Below are positions 1 through 6,926 of a stretch of 64,000 nucleotides of DNA, in pieces. Origin of the DNA: Cytophagales bacterium (GTDB taxonomy: Bacteria > Bacteroidota > Bacteroidia > Cytophagales > Microscillaceae). The translations under genes were made by a program, and so were the position numbers. The stretch spans positions 310,001-374,000 of the forward strand of contig RDZE01000015.1 of NCBI GenBank assembly GCA_004293905.1, written 5' to 3'. Position 1 is the first letter of the stretch. Every line of letters starts with the position of its first letter. The notes beneath the pieces were generated by a model, which saw only the letters and a program-made list of their open reading frames with translations, was not told the origin of the DNA and ran no database searches.

Positions 1-475
1 TGATGGTAACTTCGAGGTATTGCTTTTGCATTTCTATTTCATCATTGTTATCTTGAAGTTCTTTAATCATCGCCTCGAGATACTGCTTCTGCATTTCTAT
101 TTCATCATTATTGTCTAATAGTTTTTTGATGGTGGAGCGTAGTTCTTCTGATTGCAGTTTTATTTTTTTGTTTTTTCTTCTGAGTTGTTGGTTTTTTTGT
201 TTTACTTGTTCTTTTTGTAATTCATTTTCTTCAATGACTTTTGCCATATATTCACTGGTTTGAATGAACATATTTTTTTGTGCTTCTACATATTCCTTCA
301 AATAATCATATTCGTTTTCTTTTCTTTGTAGTGTATTTTGTGTGTCTTTTAGCTCTATAGACAAAAGATTGACTTCAAGCTCTTTTTCAGCCAATAATGC
401 ACGTAGTTTTTCTATTTCCTCCTGTTGGGAGGTAGTAGATGCATTAGAATCTAATATTTTGTCTATTTTTGTCAA
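1..475 (-). CDS. Coiled-coil protein, N-terminal part (cut by window edge)
   Basis: The reverse strand is open from a stop at 485-487 to the window edge. The best available start is TTG at 475, because no ATG lies near the 5' end. About 158 residues are visible. They are almost entirely heptad-rich, charged coiled coil (Glu/Lys/Gln/Leu), with no signal peptide or membrane segment. Near the edge a 21-residue unit beginning DNNDEIEMQKQ is repeated twice, which is three heptads and a 63-bp DNA period. Similar Q-x-x-EI-x-x-Q linkers precede the SpoIIE phosphatase domain in the TPR protein at 16407, so the missing C-terminus may be a phosphatase or kinase. That is inference. It is divergent from the bilin reductase gene, with starts only 37 bp apart. 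Confidence 0.6.
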   Translation of the reverse strand, partial: MTKIDKILDSNASTTSQQEEIEKLRALLAEKELEVNLLSIELKDTQNTLQRKENEYDYLKEYVEAQKNMFIQTSEYMAKVIEENELQKEQVKQKNQQLRRKNKKIKLQSEELRSTIKKLLDNNDEIEMQKQYLEAMIKELQDNNDEIEMQKQYLEVTI

Positions 476-512
476 TGTTATTATTTATAAAATTATTTTA
501 CTTTACCGAAAT

Positions 513-1220
513 ATGTTATCACATTTAAGTTTATTACATAGCCTTGTTTTATCTTGGCTTGAACGCATAGGAGCTCGGACGTTGGCAGTACCTTCTGAAT
601 TGGCTTTGATGGAGGCTACAGTCAAAGGTGAGCAAGCTGAGATGCGTAGTTGGGCTTGGGAGCAAGATTTTTTTCACTACATTCGGCTGAGTTACTTTCG
701 AAGTAAACAGCGCGTAGAGATGCTCAATTTAACTCTTTACCCACGTATTGAGTATGAAATTCCCATGTTTGCGACTGATTTTGTGATAGTGGGCGACCGT
801 TTAAGGATAGGGTTGATAGATGCTATGCCTTTATTAGATACTGCCGAATATCAGGCGCATTGGGTTACTCCTTTTGCTCCTTTGTATGCAAAAAGCAAGG
901 CTTTGGCGGTGCAGTATGAGCGAAAATTGGATTGGAGTTTTCGCTATTTGAGCCCTCATGCTTGTATGGCTACCCAATTAGAGTTGAATCAATTGCCTGC
1001 TTTGTTTGAGTTATGGGAGGCTTATTTTTCTTTGTATTGGCAACTTTTGAACAATACGCCTCAACACACTTCGGCAGATTTTCAATCTTTAGTGCAGCAT
1101 TGGCAGCAAGACTATAATACATCGCATTTAGCCGTTGAGCACGATAGAAACCCTTTGATGCATTACTTTGGTACAGAATTGGGTAAGCGTTATCATGAGG
1201 AGTTTCTATTCCGTTTATGA
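513..1220 (+). CDS. Ferredoxin-dependent bilin reductase (PcyA/HY2 family)
   Basis: The 235-residue product matches the Fe_bilin_red family, which reduces biliverdin to phytobilins using ferredoxin. Seen: the central YPRIEYEIPMF segment (residues 76-86), whose Glu80 sits where PcyA has its catalytic Glu76; the LIDAMPL segment, with Asp103 at the place of PcyA Asp105; and the C-terminal pattern YFGTELGKRYHEEFLF typical of the family's end. By rough spacing no His lies at the PcyA His88 position, so the bilin product cannot be predicted. Length fits the family (about 230-250). I start at the ATG at 513, because the longer open frame upstream runs antisense to the coiled-coil gene. The gene converges on the phytochrome and heme oxygenase cluster, which supplies biliverdin. 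Confidence 0.82.
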   Translation: MLSHLSLLHSLVLSWLERIGARTLAVPSELALMEATVKGEQAEMRSWAWEQDFFHYIRLSYFRSKQRVEMLNLTLYPRIEYEIPMFATDFVIVGDRLRIGLIDAMPLLDTAEYQAHWVTPFAPLYAKSKALAVQYERKLDWSFRYLSPHACMATQLELNQLPALFELWEAYFSLYWQLLNNTPQHTSADFQSLVQHWQQDYNTSHLAVEHDRNPLMHYFGTELGKRYHEEFLFRL

Positions 1221-1223
1221 TTG

Positions 1224-1658
1224 TCAGACTTCGAGAGCTGGCTTGCTTAGTGCAGTATCTGCATATTTTTCGGGCAGTAGCCATGCTTTTGCCTCAAGTT
1301 CGTCATTGAAGAAGGCAATATCTACTTGGTATTTCTGAATGTATGTAGAAATGATGCGCACAGAGATACGGTTGAAGATATTTTTTGCTACAATTACGGC
1401 TATTTTCTTTACGCCTGACGAAACGGCTTGTATCGCTTTGGGCAACCACTCTTCTACTGTCCAATCTTGGTCTTCATTGATGATGTTTTCACTTTCTTTG
1501 TAGTTGAGTAACCATAGGGCATTTTCGTTTTTTTCGATGAGTTGTAAAAAATCTTGATGCCCTTTGCGATAGTCTATGGTATCTAATAGTCCTAACCATT
1601 CCATAATGGCAATGGAATCGTTGGTTTGCACTTTTAAATAATTGTTTTCTGTTTCCAT
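1224..1658 (-). CDS. SpoIIAA/STAS-like protein (copy 1)
   Basis: This 144-residue cytosolic protein is a clear paralogue of the next gene (1688-2128): both share NSIAxMEWLGL-like starts, a WLLNY strand near the middle, a WTxEEWLP helix and a closing xAxxWLL motif. The layout (strand, helix, LLNY strand, helix, strand, terminal A-x-x-WL) resembles the SpoIIAA-like branch of the STAS superfamily, but the phosphorylatable Ser of classical anti-sigma antagonists is not recognisable. The start at 1658 is preferred because the longer frame would overlap copy 2 and begins with a low-complexity basic stretch. It is last in the leftward phytochrome cluster, 29 bp after copy 2. A partner-switch or adaptor role is inferred from fold only. 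Confidence 0.7.
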   Translation of the reverse strand: METENNYLKVQTNDSIAIMEWLGLLDTIDYRKGHQDFLQLIEKNENALWLLNYKESENIINEDQDWTVEEWLPKAIQAVSSGVKKIAVIVAKNIFNRISVRIISTYIQKYQVDIAFFNDELEAKAWLLPEKYADTALSKPALEV

Positions 1659-1687
1659 TGTGAATGTAGTTATATTGGTTGTTGTTT

Positions 1688-2128
1688 TTATTCTGTGATT
1701 TCCATTTCTTCCACTTGGTCTTGTGGTTCGGCGGTGAGCAGCCAATCTATAGCATCACTTTTATTTTCGAAATAAGCAATTTCGGCAGTGCTATTTTGTT
1801 CTATTTGACCGCTGATGAGTCTTACCGCAACTTTATTAAATATATCTTGTGAAAGTATGATGGCTACTTTTTTCAAGTTGTGGTCTATGTGGTTCAGTGC
1901 AACGGGCAACCATTCTTCGGTTGTCCATTTTTGGTCTTTGATATCAATCACCTTTCCTTGTGCATAATTGAGAAGCCAGAGGGTACTTTTATGTTCTTCT
2001 AAGAGTTTCAGAAACTGCTCCATGCCTGTTCTGTAAGCCTCTGTTTTGGCAAGCCCCAGCCACTCCATATTTGCTACGGATTCTTCTTCGGTATTGATTA
2101 TTATGTATTCTTCCTCGAAGTAACTCAT
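1688..2128 (-). CDS. SpoIIAA/STAS-like protein (copy 2)
   Basis: 146 residues, soluble, no signal peptide. Residues about 20-60 (MEWLGLAKTEAYRTGMEQFL, then TLWLLNY) and the end (IAYFENKSDAIDWLL) align with copy 1 at 1224-1658 and more weakly with the 134-residue protein at 51954-52358. The alternating strands and helices and the terminal AxxWLL are like the SpoIIAA-like family (STAS superfamily), in which small alpha/beta proteins bind a partner kinase or phosphatase. It lies 30 bp after the phytochrome stop, in the same direction, so co-transcription is likely. The duplication next to an output-less phytochrome suggests that these proteins carry the signal by protein contact; that is inference. 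Confidence 0.72.
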   Translation of the reverse strand: MSYFEEEYIIINTEEESVANMEWLGLAKTEAYRTGMEQFLKLLEEHKSTLWLLNYAQGKVIDIKDQKWTTEEWLPVALNHIDHNLKKVAIILSQDIFNKVAVRLISGQIEQNSTAEIAYFENKSDAIDWLLTAEPQDQVEEMEITE

Positions 2129-2158
2129 AGTATCTTTTTTTTGGGTAGTGAGACAATT

Positions 2159-3670
2159 TTAGATGGATAATAAAGCATCTCTTAATTCTTTTGCCATTTG
2201 TATTTCATAGCTTCTCCAGTTTTCGGAGGTGTTTTCTACGTCTTTTTTCCAAGCTGAAAAAGATTTGCGAGGCGATACGCGCATTGTTTTTTCGTCAATG
2301 TGCAATGCTTGGTCGGGGTTTCCTGCCCAAGTAGCGGCTAAAATTCTTTCAGGGCGAAACCAAACGATGTATTCGCTTTTTGCCTTAGAAATAGGAATGA
2401 GCATGAGCCCACTTGCGGCATGTTTGATGGATTCTGCTCCGTCTAAGAGGGCTGCTAATCTACTTGTTACGAAAAAGCCATTGGGGTCTTCTTGGTAGAG
2501 CAAATTGAAAGAGGGGTTGCTGAATACTTTCATGAGTGCCTCTGCTTCCGTTTGCGAAGGAGTGTAGCCTGCGAGCGTGAGCTGTCCGTTGCGCAAAATA
2601 CCTACTCCATCTGCATTAGTGAGTGCGAGTAGTGCGTTCGTAGCTCCGTTTGCATCATTGTTTTTAAGGCTTTGAATTGCAGCATCTTTATAGACTTTGA
2701 GACGACTGGTATGGGTTGTATCGTCATCTAATTGATTGAGCATGGCGACGAACATTTCAACGATTTGTTCGCAAACAAGTCTATTGATATAGGGCACAAA
2801 CTTGCCTGAGTAGTGGTGGCAGGCAAACATTCCTATCATTTTTCCATCGCGCATGATGGTAAAAGACATAGAGGAGTTGATGCCTAAATTGCGCATGTAT
2901 TCTATGTGAGTAACTGCTACGGCACGCAAGATAAAGTTAGACATATTGAGTGGCTTGCGCGTAAGCGGGTTGATTTCGGGAAACAATAGTACTTGCTGCT
3001 CTCCGAGGTCGGGGAGGTATCGGCTGGCAGTATTCATATAGAGTTGGCGTACTCGCTGTGGAATATCGGAAGCGGGGAAGTGTAAGCCTAAGAATGAATC
3101 TACCCCTCTTACAGTGGCTTCAGCTATTACTTGTCCGTGGTATTCTTCATCGAATTTGTAATACATCACGCGGTCAAAGTCAGTAAGGTCGCGGATTTCG
3201 TTGGTGGCTATCTCTATGAGTTGCTCTACGAATACTGCGTTCTGAAATTTCTCCATTGCTTGCATTGCTCCCATTTGATAGGCTTCGTTGTTATCAATTT
3301 CAGAGCGTACTGGCTCTATTTCTGCAATCAAGAAACCATCGCTTCGGGCGAGTATGGCATCGCAAGCCATTGTTCCGAATTGTAGCCTGAGTGGGTTTAT
3401 CATGCTGAAGTTAGAGGATTGCAGGCTTTTGGTGAGTTTTTCACCACTTTGTGGGTCTAAGAAGCTAATGATGCTTTGGTTAATCATTTGCTTGTGGTCG
3501 ATTCCCATTATTTTTTGTGTATTTTGGCTAAGTTGCAATATTTTGAGTGTTGGTTCTTGCATAACCAATAGTGCTCCGTGTGATTGAATCTTGCCGGGGG
3601 TTTCGAAGTTGTAGCGATCGCATTCGGTTTCTATGCTTTCGCGGGGTGATAAATTCAAATTACTCATCAT
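2159..3670 (-). CDS. Bacteriophytochrome photosensory module (PAS-GAF-PHY, no output domain)
   Basis: This 503-residue red/far-red photoreceptor has only the sensory core. Residues 17-35 carry the biliverdin-binding Cys17 in the TECDRYNFETPGKIQ context that opens bacteriophytochromes. PAS spans about 18-120, GAF about 150-310 with the PASDIP motif (199-204) and chromophore-contact His255, and PHY about 325-500 with the paired tongue motifs WFRPE (about 434) and PRKSF (468-472). Thr254 occupies the place where plant and cyanobacterial phytochromes have the bilin-binding Cys. The protein ends right after PHY, where a histidine kinase, PAS or GGDEF would normally follow, so the signal must leave through other proteins. 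It lies between heme oxygenase (71 bp upstream) and two STAS-like genes. Confidence 0.93.
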   Translation of the reverse strand: MMSNLNLSPRESIETECDRYNFETPGKIQSHGALLVMQEPTLKILQLSQNTQKIMGIDHKQMINQSIISFLDPQSGEKLTKSLQSSNFSMINPLRLQFGTMACDAILARSDGFLIAEIEPVRSEIDNNEAYQMGAMQAMEKFQNAVFVEQLIEIATNEIRDLTDFDRVMYYKFDEEYHGQVIAEATVRGVDSFLGLHFPASDIPQRVRQLYMNTASRYLPDLGEQQVLLFPEINPLTRKPLNMSNFILRAVAVTHIEYMRNLGINSSMSFTIMRDGKMIGMFACHHYSGKFVPYINRLVCEQIVEMFVAMLNQLDDDTTHTSRLKVYKDAAIQSLKNNDANGATNALLALTNADGVGILRNGQLTLAGYTPSQTEAEALMKVFSNPSFNLLYQEDPNGFFVTSRLAALLDGAESIKHAASGLMLIPISKAKSEYIVWFRPERILAATWAGNPDQALHIDEKTMRVSPRKSFSAWKKDVENTSENWRSYEIQMAKELRDALLSI

Positions 3671-3741
3671 AATTTTAATTACATTTTCAGTTGTTTAAGT
3701 TTTGTAATTTGTGATATTTGTTTTTGTGGATATTAAATTTA

Positions 3742-4359
3742 TTAGATAGAAGTTGCCAACCAAAGGTCTAATTTTTCGAAAGTTTCTTTGGCTGTTTTTA
3801 TCATTTGTGCCTCTTCTTCGGGGTGCTGCTCGGCAAAGTTGGTGAGTAGGTTTTGAAACCCAAACCACATATTTTTTAGGTTTTCTTTGCCATAACTATT
3901 AAAGTATGCCGCTCCTTGTTGGGCTGTAAATTGAAATTTTTGGTGTAGTTGTCGGCTCAGTACTTGCCCTCCTAAACTTGATCCTTCTATGACGTATAGA
4001 TAGGCTATTTTTTGAGCGGTTGTGTCGAGGGTTGGTATTTTTTTACAAATGGGTATTTGCTGAATTTCTTTGGTTGATAGCCCGAAATATTGCAAATCTT
4101 TGAGTAAATAGGGCGTTTTGCTTCTTTGTTGTATGTCGAAATTCATTTGTTGCCAAAAAGTACCCTCCTTGAGTAGGGGTTCGGTGGCTTGATAAAACCC
4201 ATAAAACTTTTTGAGTAATAATAAATAGTTTTCTTGGGTGATAGTGTTGTCTGTAATTGCTTTTGTAAGCGGATTTAGTTCTATCTTGTCGTGTGCTTGG
4301 GTCGTTGCTTGCTTAATGGCGAGCAAGATGTTTGTGGTTGTGAGTTTGTCTGTGTTCAT
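3742..4359 (-). CDS. Heme oxygenase (biliverdin-producing, BphO type)
   Basis: 205 residues, matching the alpha-helical heme oxygenase family that opens heme to biliverdin, Fe and CO. Seen: the proximal-ligand region KQATTQAHDKIE with His23 as heme ligand, and the distal-helix motif EGSSLGGQVLSRQL (125-138) with the conserved glycines over the heme. Length is standard. It precedes the phytochrome gene in the same direction, the usual bphO-bphP arrangement, so its product most likely supplies the phytochrome chromophore and the substrate for the bilin reductase at 513. No membrane or export signal is seen. Spacing to the repeat-protein gene upstream is 25 bp. Confidence 0.9.
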   Translation of the reverse strand: MNTDKLTTTNILLAIKQATTQAHDKIELNPLTKAITDNTITQENYLLLLKKFYGFYQATEPLLKEGTFWQQMNFDIQQRSKTPYLLKDLQYFGLSTKEIQQIPICKKIPTLDTTAQKIAYLYVIEGSSLGGQVLSRQLHQKFQFTAQQGAAYFNSYGKENLKNMWFGFQNLLTNFAEQHPEEEAQMIKTAKETFEKLDLWLATSI

Positions 4360-4384
4360 TGTGAATGTGATTATGATAAAAAAA

Positions 4385-5293
4385 TTACTTGTTTAGGTTT
4401 GTCAGCAATTCTTCAATGCGTTGGTCTATTTTTGACAAGTATAGGTTATTTGCTCTGATGCTTTTGAGCAGTGCTTCATGACTTTGCTCAAATTGTGCTT
4501 GGCTATTTTGGAGTTGGTTTTTTTGCTGTTCGAGTAGTGCGTCTAATTTTTGTTCTAAGTGGCTAAAATCTTGTTGGTTTTCAGTGTTTTGTTGTGTTGA
4601 GTTTTGAGTTGTTTTCGTTTGAGCGATATGGTAAAGTATGGTATCTATTTTTCTCTCTACTTTTGACAAATAAAGGCTATTGGTACGAAATTGCTCTGCG
4701 AAATTTTGCAAAGAAGACTCCTGAGTAGTACTACCGCCCCCTTGCATAAGGTCTACTTTTCGGTCTAATTTGGAAAGGTAGAGGCTATTAGTACGTATTT
4801 GATTGAGCAAATCTTCTAAAATCTGGGAATTGGGCTGTGTGCTTTGCGCTACTTGGCTGGCTTCGTATTTTCTTTCTAATTTTGAGAGGTAAAGGCTATT
4901 AGTACGTATCTGACTGTATATTTCTTCTAATATTTGCTGATGGTTGCCCTCATTCTGCCCTGTATTTTTTATAAGTTCTACTTGTTGGTTTAGTTTGGAG
5001 ATATATAGATTATGAGTACGCAACTGATTGCTAATGTCTTGGAGCGTTTGTTGCAAAAGAGCATCTTGTTGATAACTTTGTTGTGCGGTACTTTGCTGTG
5101 GCGAATACGTTTCGGTATAAGTCTGTGTATAATTTTCTTCAGTAGGTTTTTGTTCGTATGCCTCTTGGTGGTAGCCATTGATATTGTTTTCCTCTTTGCT
5201 TTGTGGCAAAAATTCAGACAATGATATTTTTTTCTCTAAGAAGGTTTCTTCTTGTTGAATTTTTGTATTCTGATTTTGTTTTGGCGTAAACAT
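4385..5293 (-). CDS. Repeat protein with ~37-residue helical repeats (LYLSK motif)
   Basis: I do not recognise this 302-residue family. After a Gln/Asn/Glu-rich N-terminal 80 residues, it has five clear copies of a motif of the form QxRTNSLYLSKLxRK, with the Arg at residues 92, 130, 167, 203 and 280. The spacing is 38, 37, 36 and 77, so a sixth, degenerate copy probably sits near 241-255 (HLEQKLDALL). Between motifs are Gln-rich linkers and short helices ending in LxxIYxQ-like sequence. It has no signal peptide. Gas vesicle GvpC proteins are also built from 33-40-residue amphipathic helical repeats, so a vesicle-coat or scaffold role is possible, but sequence similarity is not evident. It sits 12 bp after the pseudophosphatase gene. 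Confidence 0.75.
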   Translation of the reverse strand: MFTPKQNQNTKIQQEETFLEKKISLSEFLPQSKEENNINGYHQEAYEQKPTEENYTQTYTETYSPQQSTAQQSYQQDALLQQTLQDISNQLRTHNLYISKLNQQVELIKNTGQNEGNHQQILEEIYSQIRTNSLYLSKLERKYEASQVAQSTQPNSQILEDLLNQIRTNSLYLSKLDRKVDLMQGGGSTTQESSLQNFAEQFRTNSLYLSKVERKIDTILYHIAQTKTTQNSTQQNTENQQDFSHLEQKLDALLEQQKNQLQNSQAQFEQSHEALLKSIRANNLYLSKIDQRIEELLTNLNK

Positions 5294-5305
5294 AATAATT
5301 ACAAG

Positions 5306-6268
5306 TTAAAAAGCGATTCCTAATACAGCATATTTGGGTTTTTGTTTGGCTAACCATTCATTGATTTTTGCTTTTTTATCGGGTAGGGTAGCATCTTGAA
5401 TGGTTTTGGTAGTGGCTTCTACCTCTGTTGTTGGGAGGTCTTTATGCCCTATGTATAGGTTCATTCCGCGCTTAATATCTATAGTCTGCATCGTGAATTG
5501 GGCTTGTGTGTTGCCTAAAAATGCTTCCGCGCCTTTATGGGTTTGTAGTTTTTTGTCTTCCATCACAAAAGCGTGCATTTGAGCATTGCTGCAGAATATT
5601 TTAGCTTGTTTTTTGTCTACGATGACAATGCTTGCTGTGATTTCTTTTGAAAGTTGCGCATATTTTTGTAGTAGTTCTGCACATTTTCGATTCAAAAAAC
5701 GCATCATTTCTATGGTGTCTTTGGCGGCATAACAAATTTCATTGAGTAATTGATGCCCTACTATATTGAGCACTCTATTACTTACTGAGTCATTGGGAGT
5801 TTGCAAAAATACCAGCCGAATTTGACTTTGGACAATCCCCGACCACAAAAAGTATTCTTTGTGTTGTTGTTGTGTAGCAATAAAAGCATTGGGCAAAATG
5901 GCTTGCATTTGAAATTCTGCTTGCAGCACTGTATCTTCTAAAACTTGGGTATAAGTGCTGCTTTCGTGCCCATTAGTTTGTTTATTATTAGTATTCAAAG
6001 ATGATACTGTATTAGAAGAAGTCGTAGGAGCATTTCCATTTTGTAGGTGAGCCATCTGTTCTTTGAGCTGTACGATGGCTTCTTGCACATATTGAAATTG
6101 TTGGCTTACTTGGTTTTTAAAGCCGTTTAGGTCTGTGTTAGTATTCATTTCGGGAAAAGTACTAACGGCATTGTTTGGATTATGATGAAGCATCTCGGCA
6201 GTGCTTTCATCACTATCTACCAAGTGTCTTATTAGTTTCAAAATAAGTGCTTCTCGTTTAGTGTTCAT
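5306..6268 (-). CDS. SpoIIE/PP2C-like pseudophosphatase
   Basis: First gene of the leftward cluster, 320 residues. Residues 105-320 align in order with the intact SpoIIE domain of the TPR protein at 16407: AEFQMQAILPNAFI corresponds to AKHIQEAMLPFPERI, and TASIVIVDKKQAKIFCSN to DVAICVIDNIDKTLEFSG. At each metal site the acidic residue is gone: LQTPNDS (155-161) stands for LDCTGHG, YIGHKDL (272-278) for FSDGYED, WSGI for SGDFYW, and KYAVLGI near the end for DDVLVMGV. It should therefore bind partners without catalysis. The N-terminal 100 residues are a short coiled coil plus a Ser/Thr/Asn-rich linker. Next to two STAS-like genes this suggests a phosphatase-like partner switch. The fold call rests on this internal comparison. 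Confidence 0.62.
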   Translation of the reverse strand: MNTKREALILKLIRHLVDSDESTAEMLHHNPNNAVSTFPEMNTNTDLNGFKNQVSQQFQYVQEAIVQLKEQMAHLQNGNAPTTSSNTVSSLNTNNKQTNGHESSTYTQVLEDTVLQAEFQMQAILPNAFIATQQQHKEYFLWSGIVQSQIRLVFLQTPNDSVSNRVLNIVGHQLLNEICYAAKDTIEMMRFLNRKCAELLQKYAQLSKEITASIVIVDKKQAKIFCSNAQMHAFVMEDKKLQTHKGAEAFLGNTQAQFTMQTIDIKRGMNLYIGHKDLPTTEVEATTKTIQDATLPDKKAKINEWLAKQKPKYAVLGIAF

Positions 6269-6408
6269 AAGTTTGAGTACTTAATAGATGTTGTGAATGA
6301 TTTTTTTGAAATATTACAATAATGATTCCAAAATCAATCAGATGGTTGTTTTCTTACTATTTATGTAATGAATTTTATTAAAATGTAGTTTTTAAGCCTG
6401 TTAATATC

Positions 6409-6426
6409 AGTATTATCACTAATACT
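6409..6426. repeat. 18-bp inverted repeat, candidate operator
   Basis: Seven-base arms AGTATTA and TAATACT are separated by TCAC. The site lies midway in the divergent control region and is flanked by the two TATTTATGTAAT direct repeats, which fits a dimeric DNA-binding protein site. Function is inferred. Confidence 0.35.
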
Positions 6427-6504
6427 CCTTTATATGATAAGATTATTTATGTAATTTTTTCCCCAAAAAAAACTTTTTATCATTTACTACTATTGGCTAA
6501 ATAA

Positions 6505-6532
6505 TTGATACTATCAGTTTTTAATAGATTTA
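6505..6532 (+). promoter_or_regulatory. Candidate promoter of the gas vesicle operon
   Basis: TTG at 6505-6507 and TAGATTTA at 6525-6532 are 17 bp apart. This matches the Bacteroidota TTG / TAnnTTTG promoter except for the last base. The gvpA start follows 46 bp later. Confidence 0.3.
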
Positions 6533-6578
6533 TTCACATGTTTAAATTTTTTTACCAAACCTTAAATTAAATAATCTT

Positions 6579-6785
6579 ATGGCAGTAGAAAAACACATGG
6601 CTTCTTCCAGTTTGGCAGAAGTCGTAGACCGCATCTTAGATAAGGGTATCGTGATAGATGCCTTTGCAAGAGTTTCATTAGTAGGTATTGAGTTACTTTC
6701 GATAGAGGCACGTATTGTGATTGCTTCCGTAGAAACTTACCTGAAATACGCTGAAGCGATTGGACTAACGAGCAGAGTCGCCTAA
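6579..6785 (+). CDS. gvpA: Gas vesicle structural protein GvpA
   Basis: 68 residues, the main shell protein that assembles into the ribbed, gas-permeable wall of gas vesicles. The sequence is nearly canonical: [45 protein letters not shown] spans the amphipathic helix, the beta-hairpin that lines the gas face, and the second helix, and it closes with YAEAIGL. It is shorter than many GvpA proteins because the C-terminal tail is almost absent. It is the only full GvpA-type shell gene seen; the other two family members (8483, 10529) look like minor GvpJ and GvpM/S types. A hairpin with a T-run follows at 6809-6851, probably setting high gvpA over downstream gene expression. Confidence 0.97.
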   Translation: MAVEKHMASSSLAEVVDRILDKGIVIDAFARVSLVGIELLSIEARIVIASVETYLKYAEAIGLTSRVA

Positions 6786-6808
6786 ACGTGATAACTTCTC
6801 TATGATAC

Positions 6809-6851
6809 AACTTGCCAAATCAGATTTACAAATGACTTTGGCAAGTTTTTC
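6809..6851 (+). terminator. Hairpin and T-run after gvpA (partial terminator)
   Basis: Eleven-base arms AACTTGCCAAA (6809-6819) and TTTGGCAAGTT (6837-6847) pair perfectly around a 17-base loop and run into five T residues. Since the rest of the gvp genes follow in the same direction with tight spacing, this is most likely a leaky terminator that makes gvpA mRNA more abundant than the accessory genes. Confidence 0.7.
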
Positions 6852-6926
6852 ACCTACATTTTTATCAATCATCAATCATTACATTCACAATTTTTTGTAA
6901 CATTCACAATTTTCACTTTTACGCTC

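Larger units (their letters stand above)
6269..6578. promoter_or_regulatory. Divergent control region between phytochrome cluster and gas vesicle operon
   Basis: This 310-bp AT-rich intergenic region must hold the promoters of both divergent units. It contains a 12-bp direct repeat, TATTTATGTAAT, at 6358-6369 and 6444-6455. Between the copies is an inverted repeat, AGTATTA-TCAC-TAATACT, at 6409-6426. These are good candidates for transcription factor sites, though AT-rich DNA makes short repeats common. No gene-sized open frame fits here. Confidence 0.5.

Noticed and set aside
1-130. CRISPR-like repeats at the left edge
   Set aside because: The 63-bp units are in-frame, encode heptads and have no separate spacers.
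970-1284. Reverse frame across the bilin reductase end and into the STAS gene end
   Set aside because: It overlaps two genes with better evidence in other frames and has no domain.
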